From Massilia terrae (GTDB lineage Bacteria > Pseudomonadota > Gammaproteobacteria > Burkholderiales > Burkholderiaceae_D): a stretch of DNA of 64,000 nucleotides. The notes beneath the pieces are model-generated. The model worked only from the letters and a program-made list of their open reading frames with translations. It searched no databases and was not told where the DNA came from. The position numbers were made by a program, and so were the translations under genes. Below are positions 46,586 through 56,238 of the stretch, one piece after another. The stretch covers positions 248,001-312,000 of the forward strand of contig NZ_JANUGU010000002.1 in assembly GCF_024753145.1 (NCBI RefSeq), in the 5' to 3' direction. Each line of letters starts with the position of its first letter. Position 1 is the stretch's first letter.

Positions 46586-48562
46586 TTAACTGCCGATCGA
46601 GAGCAGCGAGTTGAAGACGGTCTGCGCGATCTGCATGATCTTGCTGGCGGCCTGGTAGGACTGCTGGTAGCGCAGCAGGTTGGTGGCCTCCTCGTCCAGG
46701 TTCACGCCCGACACGCTCTGGGCGCTGCTGGTGGACTGCGCCAGCAGCGCGCTGGCGGCCTCGCCGTTGACCTGCGATTCGCGCGCCTTGTTGCCGACGA
46801 AGCTGACCAGCTTGGCGTAGCTGCCCTGGTAGGTGGCGTTGCCCTTGTCGAAGATGTTGGTGCTTTGCAGGTTGCCCAGCAGGTTGGCGTTGCGCACGTC
46901 GCCGCTCGCGCTGGCGGGCGTGGTGGCGGCCACCGTGAACTGGTCGGTGTCCTTCATGCCGGCGCTGATCGAGAACGAGATGCCGCCGACTTCGTAGCTG
47001 GCGCCGGCGGCCGGGTACGGGATGTTGGCGCTGCCGGCCGGGTAGGTCGTGCTGGCGCCGTTGACGGTGACGGTGACCGCTTGCGCCGGGTCGAAGCCGG
47101 ACAGGTGTCCGCTGGCGGCGTCGTAAGTCAGCGTCATCGGCAGGGCCACGCCGCTGCCCAGGAACTTGGCGTCGACCTGGCCGGCGCTGATCGAGGCCGT
47201 GCCCAGATTCGTCATCGCGCTCGAGGTCATCACCGGCGCCGCGGCCGCGATCTGCGCGGTGTCGGTCAGCGCGACGGCGAAGTTGGCGGCCGCGCGGATG
47301 GTCGGGCGCACCATGAAATTGTCGCCGGTGGCGGCGCTGCCGCTGACGCTGAAATCGAGGCCGTCGATGGTCTGCGGCCCGGCCTGCGGATACGGCGCGA
47401 TCGTGGTCTTCTTGTTGTCCGACAGGCGCGTGACCGTGAAGTTGGCGCCGTCGTAGTCGACCTTGTAGTCGCTGCCGGTGAGCTGGGTCGGGTCGCTGAT
47501 CGCCACGTTGACTGCCGTGGTGCTGGTGAGCGCGTTGTTGGAGTTGCCGGTCACCACCGGTCCCGCCAGCGTGAAGAAATCCCCGCCTGGCTGGCCGTTG
47601 GCATCCAGGCCCAGCTTGTGCTGCGCGTTGAAGGTGAAGGCCAGGCCGGCCGCCACCTTGCCCAGCTCGTTCTGGGTCTTGTCCAGCACGTTGTTACGGA
47701 AATCCAGCAGGCCGCCCAGCGCCCCGCCCTGCAGCGTGGCTTCGCCGAGGATGTTCGGGCGGCCGGAGCCGTTCACCAGCGCCACCTCGGTGCGGGTGCC
47801 GTCGGTCGGCGAGGTGGTGGTGGTCAGCTGGAAGGCCTGCTTGCCGATCACCAGCGGCATGCCGTTGCCGATCGAGACCGTCAGGCTGTTGCCGTCGCCC
47901 GGCGTCACATTGGCCTTCACCACCTTGTTCAGCTCCAGCACCAGCTGGTCGCGCTTGTCGAGCAGGTCGTTGGGCACGTTGTTGCTGTTGCCGGCGCCCG
48001 TCATGCCGGTGATCTGGTTGTTCAGGTCGGCGATCTGGCTGGCGTAGGAATTGATCAGATTGACATTGGTCGTGATCTGTCCGTCAACACCGGAACGGAT
48101 GTCCTGCAGCTGGCCGTCGAGCGCCTGGAAGCGCCCGGCCAGGGTCTGGGCCGACGACAGCAGCGACTGGCGCGAAGCCACCGAGGCGTGGTCGTTGGCG
48201 ACTGCTTGCACGCCGCTGAAAAAGCTCTGCAGCGCGGGCGACAGGCCGGCGCTGCTATCGGCCAGGATATTGTCGATCTGCGAGATCTGGGCATTGAAGG
48301 CGTCCAGCGCGCTGCTGTTGGCCTGCGCGTTGCGCACCTGGCTATTGAGGAATTCGTCGGAGAAGCGCTTGATCGCCGATACCGTGGTGCCGGTGCCGAC
48401 AAAGCCCGCGCCGGTCGCGATCGGCACCGCGTTAGCCTGCACCACCACCTGGCGGCTGTAGCCGGCCACGTTGGCGTTGCTGATGTTGTGCCCGGTCGTG
48501 GTCAGCCCTGTCTGTGCAGCGAACAGTGCGCTCTTGCCGATGCTAAGGATATCTCCAGCCAT
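46586..48562 (-). CDS. flgK: Flagellar hook-associated protein FlgK (HAP1)
   Basis: First hook-filament junction protein. The N-terminus SIGKSALFAAQTGLTTTGHN then ISNANVAGYSRQVVV is typical, as is the C-terminus GVNLDEEATNLLRYQQSYQA. 658 residues, longer than the enterobacterial protein (about 550) because of an expanded variable middle. It starts the flgK-flgL unit behind a sigma-28 promoter. Confidence 0.96.
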   Translation of the reverse strand: MAGDILSIGKSALFAAQTGLTTTGHNISNANVAGYSRQVVVQANAVPIATGAGFVGTGTTVSAIKRFSDEFLNSQVRNAQANSSALDAFNAQISQIDNILADSSAGLSPALQSFFSGVQAVANDHASVASRQSLLSSAQTLAGRFQALDGQLQDIRSGVDGQITTNVNLINSYASQIADLNNQITGMTGAGNSNNVPNDLLDKRDQLVLELNKVVKANVTPGDGNSLTVSIGNGMPLVIGKQAFQLTTTTSPTDGTRTEVALVNGSGRPNILGEATLQGGALGGLLDFRNNVLDKTQNELGKVAAGLAFTFNAQHKLGLDANGQPGGDFFTLAGPVVTGNSNNALTSTTAVNVAISDPTQLTGSDYKVDYDGANFTVTRLSDNKKTTIAPYPQAGPQTIDGLDFSVSGSAATGDNFMVRPTIRAAANFAVALTDTAQIAAAAPVMTSSAMTNLGTASISAGQVDAKFLGSGVALPMTLTYDAASGHLSGFDPAQAVTVTVNGASTTYPAGSANIPYPAAGASYEVGGISFSISAGMKDTDQFTVAATTPASASGDVRNANLLGNLQSTNIFDKGNATYQGSYAKLVSFVGNKARESQVNGEAASALLAQSTSSAQSVSGVNLDEEATNLLRYQQSYQAASKIMQIAQTVFNSLLSIGS

Positions 48563-48588
48563 GTGTCTCTTTCTTTCTGCTTAATGCA

Positions 48589-48615
48589 TTTTCGGCAGTT
48601 GCGCGCGAAACTTGA
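48589..48615 (-). promoter_or_regulatory. Sigma-28 (FliA) promoter of flgK-flgL
   Basis: On the minus strand TCAAGTTT-N11-GCCGAAAA: 7 of 8 in both boxes with exact spacing, in the 67-base gap between flgJ and flgK. It makes flgKL late genes, separate from the rod/hook genes upstream. Confidence 0.88.
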
Positions 48616-48629
48616 CGGTTGCCCTCTCC

Positions 48630-49550
48630 TCAGGCGAACGAGTGCTTGATCAGCGTGGTCAGCTTGGCCGCGTATTGCGGGTCGGTCGCGTAGCCGGCGC
48701 GCTGCAGGCCGCGCGCGAAAGTCGCGGCGTCGCCGCCGTGGGCCAGCACCTGCTGGTAGCGCGGATTGCTGGCCAACATCTTCGCGTAATCCTTGAAGCC
48801 TTCCGCATATGAGTCGTAGGCGCGGAACTTCTCGACCTTGGTATGCGGCTTGCCGTTGATGTATTCGGTGGTGACGGCGGTCGCGACCTTGCCCTTCCAG
48901 CCGGGACCGGCCTTGATGCCGAACAGGTTGTGGCTGGTGCTGCCGTCGGCCATCTTGATTTCGCGCTTGCCCCAGCCCGACTCCAACGCGGCCTGCCCCA
49001 GCATGAACTTGGCCGGGATGCCGGTGGCGCGCTCGGCCTCGTCGGCCTGGGCGGACAGCTTCTCGCGGAAGGCGCGCACGTGCGGCGGGCGCTTGCTGTC
49101 GGCCGCCTTGGTCTCGGCAGCGCCGGTGTCGATCGACTTCGCCAGCGCGGCCGGGTCGAGCGTCAGGCCGCTCGCGCTGCCGGCTGCCGGCGCGGACGCG
49201 CCCTGCTCGCCCGACAGCGCCAGCGCCTGCTGGTTGACCTGCTGCGCCGTCATCTGGCGCACCAGCATGTCGGCCAGGCCGATGCCGCGCTTGGCCAGCG
49301 TCTGGCTCATCTGCTGGTCGAGCATCGAGGTGTAGGTCTTGCTTTCCTGGGAATCGAGCACGCCGTCCTGCGGCGTGGCGTCGCGCATGGACTTGAGCAT
49401 CATGTTGATGAACAAGGCTTCGAACTGGGTCGCCGCGCCCTTCAGCGCATCGGGCGAATTGGTCTTCGCCGACTGCTTCAGCCCGCCCAGCGACTGGGTG
49501 TCGAAGGCGAGGCTGGCGGACAGGTCGGGAGCGGCGGCCTTGATGCTCAT
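48630..49550 (-). CDS. flgJ: Flagellar rod assembly protein/muramidase FlgJ
   Basis: Two-domain protein: an N-terminal rod cap (about 1-105; ALKGAATQFEALFINMMLKS) and a C-terminal glucosaminidase-type peptidoglycan hydrolase (about 155-306; MLGQAALESGWGKREI with the catalytic glutamate near residue 189, then HNLFGIKAGPGWKGK). It opens the cell wall for the rod. 306 residues. Starts four bases after flgI ends. Confidence 0.95.
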   Translation of the reverse strand: MSIKAAAPDLSASLAFDTQSLGGLKQSAKTNSPDALKGAATQFEALFINMMLKSMRDATPQDGVLDSQESKTYTSMLDQQMSQTLAKRGIGLADMLVRQMTAQQVNQQALALSGEQGASAPAAGSASGLTLDPAALAKSIDTGAAETKAADSKRPPHVRAFREKLSAQADEAERATGIPAKFMLGQAALESGWGKREIKMADGSTSHNLFGIKAGPGWKGKVATAVTTEYINGKPHTKVEKFRAYDSYAEGFKDYAKMLASNPRYQQVLAHGGDAATFARGLQRAGYATDPQYAAKLTTLIKHSFA

Positions 49551-49554
49551 GGCG

Positions 49555-50649
49555 TCAGATGATCTCCAGCTCGGCGTGCAGGGCGCCGGCGGCCTTCAGG
49601 GCCTGCAGGATCGCCAGCAGGTCCTGCGGCGTGGCGCCGATCGCATTGAGGGCCTTGACCACTTCGGCCAACGAGGCGCCGCCCGGCACGCTCAGCACCT
49701 TGCCCGGGTCCTTCTTCAATTCGATCTGGGTGTTCTGCGTGATCGCGGTCGAGCCGCCCGAGAACGAGGACGGCTGGCTGACGTTGGTCTGGGTGCTGAC
49801 CGTGACCGACAGGTTGCCGTGCGAGATCGCGCAGGGGTCGAGCGTGACGGCCTGGTTCATCACCACCGAGCCGGTGCGCGCATTCATGATCACTTTCGCG
49901 GCCACCGGGCCGGTCTTGATGTCGACGCCTTCCAGCATGCCGAGGAAGGCCACCCGCTGGTCGCTGGAGGACGGGGTGCGCACGCGGATCACGCGGCCGT
50001 CGAGCGCGGTGGCGACGCCGGGGCCGAACTTGTCGTTGATGGCTTCGGTCACGCGCGCGGCGTTGGAAAAATCGGCTTCCTTCAGTTCGAGGCGGATCTG
50101 GTTGTCCGCGCCCAGCACCGAGGGCACCGCGCGCTCGACCGTGGCGCCGCCGGTGATCTTGCCGACCGACAGGTGGTTGACGGTGACCGAGGAGCCGCCG
50201 CCGGACGCGCCGGCGCCGCCCACCACCAGGTTGCCCTGCGCCATCGCGTAGACCTGGCCGTCCGCGCCCTGCAGCGGTGTCATCAGCAAGGTGCCGCCGC
50301 GCAAGCTCTTGGCATTGCCCATTGACGAGACCGTGATATCGATGGTCTGGCCGGGCTGGGCGAAGGCCGGCAGCGAGGCCGTGACCATCACCGCCGCCAC
50401 GTTCTTCAGCTGCAACTGGGTGCCGGGCGGCATGGTGATGCCCTTCTGCTGCAGCATCGACATGATCGACTGCACGGTGAACGGGGTCTGCGTGGTCTGG
50501 TCGCCGGTGCCGTCCAGTCCCACCACCAGGCCGTAGCCGGACAACTGGTTCTCACGCACGCCGGCGATGCTGGCGAGGTCCTTCAGGCGCTCGGCCTGGG
50601 CCGGACCGACCAGCAGGAAACACAGCAGCAGGAGAAAACGGAAACGCAT
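49555..50649 (-). CDS. flgI: Flagellar P-ring protein FlgI
   Basis: Periplasmic P-ring subunit. A cleavable signal peptide ([19 protein letters not shown]) is followed by [20 protein letters not shown] and [13 protein letters not shown], the family start. 364 residues, normal. Ten bases after flgH. Confidence 0.97.
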   Translation of the reverse strand: MRFRFLLLLCFLLVGPAQAERLKDLASIAGVRENQLSGYGLVVGLDGTGDQTTQTPFTVQSIMSMLQQKGITMPPGTQLQLKNVAAVMVTASLPAFAQPGQTIDITVSSMGNAKSLRGGTLLMTPLQGADGQVYAMAQGNLVVGGAGASGGGSSVTVNHLSVGKITGGATVERAVPSVLGADNQIRLELKEADFSNAARVTEAINDKFGPGVATALDGRVIRVRTPSSSDQRVAFLGMLEGVDIKTGPVAAKVIMNARTGSVVMNQAVTLDPCAISHGNLSVTVSTQTNVSQPSSFSGGSTAITQNTQIELKKDPGKVLSVPGGASLAEVVKALNAIGATPQDLLAILQALKAAGALHAELEII

Positions 50650-50659
50650 GAAAAAGTCC

Positions 50660-51304
50660 TCAGAACGGCAGCATCGACTGGAAGAAGCGCGAGAACATCG
50701 AGCTCATCTCGGCGCGGTCGATGCGCGCGCTGGTGCGGTATTCGACGCGGGCGTCGGCCACGAGGGTCGACGACACGATATTGCCGGGCTGGATGTTGTC
50801 CGGGCTGACCATGCCGGAGAAGCGGATGAATTCGATGCCCTTGTCCATCGCGACCTGCTTCTCGCCGACGACGATCAGGTTGCCGTTGGGGAGCACTTCG
50901 CTGACGGTCACGCCGATCGTGCCGGTGAAGGTGTTGGACGCGCTCTGGTTGGCGGCGTCCTCGTATTTGCTGGCGTTGTTGGCCGCGATGGTCGCGCCCA
51001 GGCGGCCCTGCAGCGGGCCCGGTACGCCGAGCGTGGTGCTGCCGGTCTTGCTGGCGGCGGCCTGGCCGCTCTTCACGGCCGACGTCTTCTCGACGATGCT
51101 GATGGTCAGGATGTCGCCGATGTGACGTGCGCGGCGGTCTTCGAACATCGGGCGGTAGCTGCCGTTGTTGTAGATCGCGCCGTCGGTCGGCGTGCCGGCG
51201 TCGGCCAGCAGCGGGCGCGCGCTGGTCGGGCGCTGCACGATCGACGGCGGGGTCGAGCTGCAGCCGGCCAGCGCCAGCAGCACGATCAGGCTCAGGCGTT
51301 TCAT
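50660..51304 (-). CDS. flgH: Flagellar L-ring lipoprotein FlgH
   Basis: Outer-membrane L-ring subunit. Lipoprotein signal with LALAGC. Conserved regions are [20 protein letters not shown] then [12 protein letters not shown] and [20 protein letters not shown]. 214 residues from the ATG at 51304, which overlaps the flgG stop (ATGA); the frame is open far upstream through flgG but that part is not protein-like. Confidence 0.95.
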   Translation of the reverse strand: MKRLSLIVLLALAGCSSTPPSIVQRPTSARPLLADAGTPTDGAIYNNGSYRPMFEDRRARHIGDILTISIVEKTSAVKSGQAAASKTGSTTLGVPGPLQGRLGATIAANNASKYEDAANQSASNTFTGTIGVTVSEVLPNGNLIVVGEKQVAMDKGIEFIRFSGMVSPDNIQPGNIVSSTLVADARVEYRTSARIDRAEMSSMFSRFFQSMLPF

Positions 51305-52083
51305 AACTGCGACAGCCTTTGCAGCATCTGGTCCGAGGTCGTGATCGCCTTGCTGTTGATCTCGTAGGCGCGCTGGGTCTGGATCATGTTGACCATCTCC
51401 TCGACCACGTTGACGTTCGAGCTTTCCACATAACCCTGCAGCAGGCCGCCGACGCCGTTGGTGCCGGGGGTGTTGGTGTTCGGGGTGCCGGACGCGCCGG
51501 TCTCGACGTACAGGTTCTCGCCCTTCGATTCCAGGCCGGCCGGGTTGACGAAGCTGGTCACCATCAGGGTGCCGACCTGGGTCGGCGCCGGGCTGCCGGG
51601 CAACTGCACGGTGACGGTGCCGTCCTTGCCGACCGTGATCGACTGGGCGTTGGCGGGAATCGTGATCGAGGGCTGCACCGGGTAGCCGCTGGAAGTCACC
51701 AACTGGCCGTTGCCGTCGGTCTGGAAGGAGCCGTCGCGGGTGTAGGCCGTGCTGCCGTCCGGCATCAGCACCTGGAAGAAGCCGGCGCCGTTGATCATGA
51801 CGTCGCGCGGGTTGCCGGTCGAGGTCGGGTTGCCGACGGTGAAGATGCGTTCGGTGGCGACGTTGCGCACGCCGGTACCCATCTGCAGGCCCGACGGCAG
51901 CGCGGTCTGCTGCGACGACTGCGCGCCCGGTTGGCGGATGTTCTGGTACAGCAGGTCCTCGAACACGGCGCGCGAACGCTTGAAGCCGTTGGTGCTGACG
52001 TTGGCGAGGTTGTTGGTGATGACGTCGAGGTTGCTTTGCTGGGCCTCGAGGCCGGTCTTGGCGATAAACAGCGAACGGATCAT
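51301..52083 (-). CDS. flgG: Flagellar distal rod protein FlgG
   Basis: Distal rod subunit. The N-terminus [20 protein letters not shown] then [20 protein letters not shown] and the C-terminus [20 protein letters not shown] are signatures. 260 residues, standard. GGAGAAC precedes the ATG. Confidence 0.97.
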   Translation of the reverse strand: MIRSLFIAKTGLEAQQSNLDVITNNLANVSTNGFKRSRAVFEDLLYQNIRQPGAQSSQQTALPSGLQMGTGVRNVATERIFTVGNPTSTGNPRDVMINGAGFFQVLMPDGSTAYTRDGSFQTDGNGQLVTSSGYPVQPSITIPANAQSITVGKDGTVTVQLPGSPAPTQVGTLMVTSFVNPAGLESKGENLYVETGASGTPNTNTPGTNGVGGLLQGYVESSNVNVVEEMVNMIQTQRAYEINSKAITTSDQMLQRLSQL

Positions 52084-52147
52084 AAGGTTCTCCTCCGGCC
52101 GGCGGACACAATCCGCCTTGCACAGCTAAATTATGCTTTACAGCAAC

Positions 52148-52891
52148 TCAACCCAAAGCGTAGATCTGGCTGGCTTTCTGCTCGTTATTCTCGACGTTCT
52201 TCAGCAGGTTCATTTGCGTGTCGAAGGAGCGCGCCAGGCGGATCATGTCGACCATCGCGTCGATCGGGTTGACGTTGCTGCCTTCGAGCATGCCGCCGGC
52301 CACCACCACGGAAGGATCGGACTGCACGGGGGCGGTGCCGGGCGCGGTGCGGAACAGCCCGTCCTCGCCGCGCACCAGGTCCTTCTCGGACGGGTTGACC
52401 AGCTTCAGGCGGCCCAGCACGGTCGAGATCGCGGGCGGCGTGCCGCTCGGCATGGTGGCGATGGTGCCGTCGGCGCCTACCGTGACCAGGGCGTCGGGCG
52501 GGATCGTGATCGGGCCGCCCTCGCCCTGCACGGTCAGGCCGGACGAGGTCTGCAGCACACCATTGGGGCTGGTCTGGAGGGCGCCGTTGCGGGTGTAGGC
52601 TTCGCTGCCGTCGGGCGTCTGTACCACCAGCCAGCCCTTGCCCTTGATCGCCACGTCGAGGTCGCGGCCGGTCGCTTGCAGCGTGCCTTCCGAGAAGTCG
52701 GCGCCGACCGTGTCGTTGACCACCATCGCGCGGGTGGGGATGCCGTCGCCGCCGATCTGCACCGCCTTGAAGGCATCGATCTGGGCGCGGAAGCCGGTGG
52801 TGTTCAGGTTGGCCAGGTTGTGCGAGGTCGTGGCCTGCTGGTCCAGGATGTGCTTGGTGCCGCTGGCGACGGTGTAGATCAACCGATCCAT
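52148..52891 (-). CDS. flgF: Flagellar proximal rod protein FlgF
   Basis: Proximal rod subunit. The N-terminus MDRLIYTVASGTKHILDQQA then TTSHNLANLNTTGFRAQIDA and the C-terminus GSNVNPIDAMVDMIRLARSF are family-specific. 247 residues. A hairpin repeat separates it from flgE. Confidence 0.96.
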   Translation of the reverse strand: MDRLIYTVASGTKHILDQQATTSHNLANLNTTGFRAQIDAFKAVQIGGDGIPTRAMVVNDTVGADFSEGTLQATGRDLDVAIKGKGWLVVQTPDGSEAYTRNGALQTSPNGVLQTSSGLTVQGEGGPITIPPDALVTVGADGTIATMPSGTPPAISTVLGRLKLVNPSEKDLVRGEDGLFRTAPGTAPVQSDPSVVVAGGMLEGSNVNPIDAMVDMIRLARSFDTQMNLLKNVENNEQKASQIYALG

Positions 52892-52910
52892 TTTTATCTC
52901 CTACAAGCTA

Positions 52911-52941
52911 CCGTCGTCCCCGCGCAGGCGGGGACGACGGT
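52911..52941. repeat. Perfect 14-bp GTCGTCCCC palindrome between flgE and flgF
   Basis: ACCGTCGTCCCCGC and GCGGGGACGACGGT are separated by three bases and followed by TTTT in one direction and preceded by AGCT in the other. It is the smallest member of the dispersed family here, inside the flg operon. Confidence 0.85.
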
Positions 52942-52959
52942 TTTCAGGCTAACGAATCA

Positions 52960-54483
52960 TCAACGCAGGTTCACCAGCGTCTGCAGCACCGAGTCCTGGG
53001 TCTTGATGGTCTGCGCATTGGCCTGGTACACGCGCTGCGCGGTGATCATGTTGACCAGCTCGGCGGTGAGGTCGACGTTGGAGTTTTCCACCGCCGACGA
53101 CTGCAGCACGCCCAGGCTGCCGGTATTCGGCACGCCGACGATCGGCTGGCCCGAAGCGGAGGTCTCGGCCCAGGCGTTGTTGCCGAGCGCCGTCAGGCCG
53201 TTCGGGTTCTGGAAGTTGGCCAGCACGATCTGGCCCAGCGGCTGCGAACGGCCGTTGCTGTACTGGCCGAGGATCACGCCGTCCGGACCGGCCGAGAAGC
53301 GCTGCAGGTGGCCCGCGGTGTAGCCGTCCTGGGTGGTCTTTTTCTCGCTGGTCGGCGCGCCGTACTGGGTGGTGCCGGCGAAGCCCACGTTCACCGGCAG
53401 CGTCAGGTTGGCGCCGGTCGCCGGGAAGATCGGCATATTGACCACCAGCGGCAGGGTCGACGAGGCCGCGCTGCTGAGCGCGCCGTTGACGTCGAAATTC
53501 AGGTGGCCGACCGCGACCGGGGGCACCTTCACCGCCGCCGCGATCTGCTTGTCGACGTCGTCCGGTGACAGGCCGGCGGTGCCGCCGGCGCTGGCGGCCG
53601 CGGCCACGATCGCTGCCTGGGTGGCAGCGCTGGCGCCGGCCGTGCCGGCTGCCGTCGAGACCGCAGCGCCGGCCGCTGCCGCGTAGGCCGCGAGGTCGGC
53701 CGCGATGGTCGCCGCCACCGGCGGGATCGCCTTCATGTCCGTGGCCCACTGGTTGCGCGCGGCCAGCACGCCGGCATTGCCCTGGCCGGCGGCCGACACC
53801 TGCTGCGCCTTCCACTCGACGCCGTCGCTGGCCATGTACACATCCCACTGGCCGGCGGTGGCCGACTTCACGTAGAACAGCGACATCACGTGCGCGTTGC
53901 CGAGGGTATCGTAGACGTCGACCGGGACCTGCTTGTTGTAGCTGGTCGGATCGTTGGCGTCGAACGGCGTGGTGACCGGCACCTTGTCGTCCGAGTTCAG
54001 GTTCATCTGGGTGTCGACGCGGGTGGTCGCGACCGGCTTCACGTCCGACGAGTTGATCTGGATCGGCACCGGCGCGCCGGCCAGGATCTGGCCGTTGTTG
54101 CCGACGCCATAGCCGGTCAGCTTGGCGCCCTGGGCATTGACCAGGTAGCCGTCCTTGTCCAGCGAGAACTGGCCGTTGCGCGAATACTGCGTCACGCCGC
54201 CCATCGACATGCGGAAGAAGCCGCCGCCGTTGATGGCGATGTCGAGCGGATTGTCCGAGGCCTCCACGTTACCCTGGGTGAACTGCTGGGCAATGGCCGA
54301 CAGTTTCGAACCGATGCCGGCGGTGTTGCCGCCCGCGCCGTTCAGCGAGCTGGCGTACACGTCGGCGAACTGCGCCTCCGAGCCCTTGAAGCCGACCGTG
54401 CTGGCGTTGGCGATGTTGTTGCCGATGACGTCCAGCGATTTCGCGGCGCCGTTCAGTCCGCTAAGACCCTGTTGAAAAGACAT
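52960..54483 (-). CDS. flgE: Flagellar hook protein FlgE with an Ala-rich insertion
   Basis: Hook subunit. The N-terminus SFQQGLSGLNGAAKSLDVIG then NNIANASTVGFKGSEAQFAD and the C-terminus NSNVDLTAELVNMITAQRVY are canonical. 507 residues instead of about 400. Much of the extra length is an Ala/Gly-rich low-complexity stretch at about residues 247-310 (IAADLAAYAAAAGAAVSTAA and similar), inserted in the variable outer domain. The reading frame is intact. Confidence 0.95.
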   Translation of the reverse strand: MSFQQGLSGLNGAAKSLDVIGNNIANASTVGFKGSEAQFADVYASSLNGAGGNTAGIGSKLSAIAQQFTQGNVEASDNPLDIAINGGGFFRMSMGGVTQYSRNGQFSLDKDGYLVNAQGAKLTGYGVGNNGQILAGAPVPIQINSSDVKPVATTRVDTQMNLNSDDKVPVTTPFDANDPTSYNKQVPVDVYDTLGNAHVMSLFYVKSATAGQWDVYMASDGVEWKAQQVSAAGQGNAGVLAARNQWATDMKAIPPVAATIAADLAAYAAAAGAAVSTAAGTAGASAATQAAIVAAAASAGGTAGLSPDDVDKQIAAAVKVPPVAVGHLNFDVNGALSSAASSTLPLVVNMPIFPATGANLTLPVNVGFAGTTQYGAPTSEKKTTQDGYTAGHLQRFSAGPDGVILGQYSNGRSQPLGQIVLANFQNPNGLTALGNNAWAETSASGQPIVGVPNTGSLGVLQSSAVENSNVDLTAELVNMITAQRVYQANAQTIKTQDSVLQTLVNLR

Positions 54484-54513
54484 GTGTGATCTCCGTGTGA
54501 GTGCCGGGTGGGC

Positions 54514-55236
54514 TTACAGAACCTGCTTGATGTCGGCCAGCGTGACCATGCCCTTGCCGGGCAGGTTCAGCTTGACGCCATCCTTGGCGTTGGTGGTGAC
54601 GCTGGCCACGCTGCTGAGCGTGAGCGCGCTGGCGTCGGTGAGCGCGGTGGTGCCGCGGGTCGCGTTCACCTTGAAGGTATAGGTGCCGTCGGCCAGCGTG
54701 ACCGGCTTGCCGTTGGCGTCGACATTGGTCGGGTCGGGCACGCCGTTCCAGGGCACCGGCAGCACGCCCGCCGGCTGCGCGCCCAAGTCCATGGTCTGCA
54801 CCGTGTTGCCCTTGGCATCGAGGATGCTGACCTGGACGTCGTCCGCGGCGCTGCCCAGCTCGACACCGAACACGCCCTGCCCGCTCTGCAGCGCGACGCT
54901 GTTGCCGTCCACCAGCACGCCCTTGCCGATCAGGTTGGTCGCGGCGAGCGACTCGGTCGACTGGTAGCTGCCGGCCAGGCTGGTCAACGTCGCATTCAGC
55001 TGGTTGATGCCCGACACCGTGTTCAGCTGCGCCAGCTGGCTGGTCAGCTGGGCGTTGTCCATCGGGTTCAGCGGATCCTGGTTCTTCAGCTGGGTGACCA
55101 GCAAGGTCATGAATTTGTCGGTCTGCGCCGTGACGCTGTTGGCGTCGGTGCTGGAACCGGTGGCGGCAGGCTTGGCGTTCATGGTCGCCATCAGGTCGGT
55201 CATGCTGGCGCCGGTGGCGGAGGTAGTCGTAGTCAT
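54514..55236 (-). CDS. flgD: Flagellar hook-capping protein FlgD
   Basis: Scaffold for hook assembly. The conserved N-terminal region DKFMTLLVTQLKNQDPLNPM then DNAQLTSQLAQLNTVSGINQ is followed by FlgD Ig/tudor-like domains (VPWNGVPDP, DGTYTFKVNA). 240 residues. Confidence 0.95.
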   Translation of the reverse strand: MTTTTSATGASMTDLMATMNAKPAATGSSTDANSVTAQTDKFMTLLVTQLKNQDPLNPMDNAQLTSQLAQLNTVSGINQLNATLTSLAGSYQSTESLAATNLIGKGVLVDGNSVALQSGQGVFGVELGSAADDVQVSILDAKGNTVQTMDLGAQPAGVLPVPWNGVPDPTNVDANGKPVTLADGTYTFKVNATRGTTALTDASALTLSSVASVTTNAKDGVKLNLPGKGMVTLADIKQVL

Positions 55237-55250
55237 CGGGTGCCTTTAGC

Positions 55251-55652
55251 TTATTGGCCGAGGGTGAGGGTTTTGAGCAGCATGGTCTTGGCCGCGTTCA
55301 TGGTGTCGACGTTGTTCTGGTAGGCGCGCGAGGCCGACAGCATATTGACCATCTCGTCGACCACGTTCACATCCGGCATGTTGACGTAGCCGTCCTTGTC
55401 GGCCAGCGGATGCTTGGGGTCGTAGACCTTCTTGAACGGCGCCTGGTCCTCGACCACCTGCTTGACGCGCACGCCCTCGGCGCCCTTGTCCAGTGGCACC
55501 GACTCGAACACCACCTGCTTGGCGCGGTAAGCTTCGCCGGTGGTGCTGGTCGCGCTGTCGGCATTGGCCAGGTTCGATGCGACCGTGTTCAGGCGCTGGG
55601 CCTGGGCCGTCATGCCGGAACCGGCGACGTTGAAGATGTTAAACAGGGACAT
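55251..55652 (-). CDS. flgC: Flagellar proximal rod protein FlgC
   Basis: Rod subunit. [20 protein letters not shown] then [12 protein letters not shown] at the N-terminus and [20 protein letters not shown] at the C-terminus are diagnostic. 133 residues; two bases after flgB. Confidence 0.97.
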   Translation of the reverse strand: MSLFNIFNVAGSGMTAQAQRLNTVASNLANADSATSTTGEAYRAKQVVFESVPLDKGAEGVRVKQVVEDQAPFKKVYDPKHPLADKDGYVNMPDVNVVDEMVNMLSASRAYQNNVDTMNAAKTMLLKTLTLGQ

Positions 55653-55654
55653 GA

Positions 55655-56071
55655 TCAGGAACCTCCTTGCACCGCGGCCAGCATGGCCCGGATCTGCTGG
55701 TTGATCATGGTGATGCCGGCTTCGTAGCGCAGGCCGTTGTCAGCGAATGCGTTACGCTCGGTGTCCATGTCGACCGTGTTCGAATCGGCGCTGTTCTGGA
55801 TCTGGCTGCGGAACAGCACCGGCGTGCCGTCGGCCAGCGTGCCGGCATCCTTGGCGCCGGCGATGTGGGCCGGGTTGGTGGTCGCCATCTGGCCGGCCGG
55901 CGCCGCCGGCTTCAGCGCGTTCTGCAGGGCGCTGGCGAAATCGATGTCGCGCGCCTTGTAGTTGGGCGTGTCCGCGTTGGCGATGTTCGAAGCCAGCACC
56001 TCCTGTCGCTTGGCGCGCAGCGACAGTGCGGCTTCCTGGAATCGCAGGTAATCGTCGAGTTTGCCGATCAT
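55655..56071 (-). CDS. flgB: Flagellar proximal rod protein FlgB
   Basis: First rod subunit and first gene of the flgB-J unit. [20 protein letters not shown] then [20 protein letters not shown] is the family N-terminus. 138 residues from ATG 56071 with GGAGG upstream; the frame is open another 19 codons into the promoter region. Confidence 0.96.
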   Translation of the reverse strand: MIGKLDDYLRFQEAALSLRAKRQEVLASNIANADTPNYKARDIDFASALQNALKPAAPAGQMATTNPAHIAGAKDAGTLADGTPVLFRSQIQNSADSNTVDMDTERNAFADNGLRYEAGITMINQQIRAMLAAVQGGS

Positions 56072-56238
56072 GGAACCTCCGGGCTCAAATCCTTTTTTGA
56101 CAGCACAAATAATACGGCTGGGCAACAAGAGGCAATCCGGTGAGAAGGCGGCCCAAAACCGGGCTATTCATCGCTTGGCCGGGGTCGCGCGAGGCCTAAG
56201 ATGGCCGTCAATCACCGTCGTGCCTTGCGCCGTCCGCC

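Noticed and set aside
56176-56190. Weak sigma-54-like motif upstream of flgA
   Set aside because: Only the GG/GC spacing is kept and the boxes match poorly; it is mentioned with flgA but not called.
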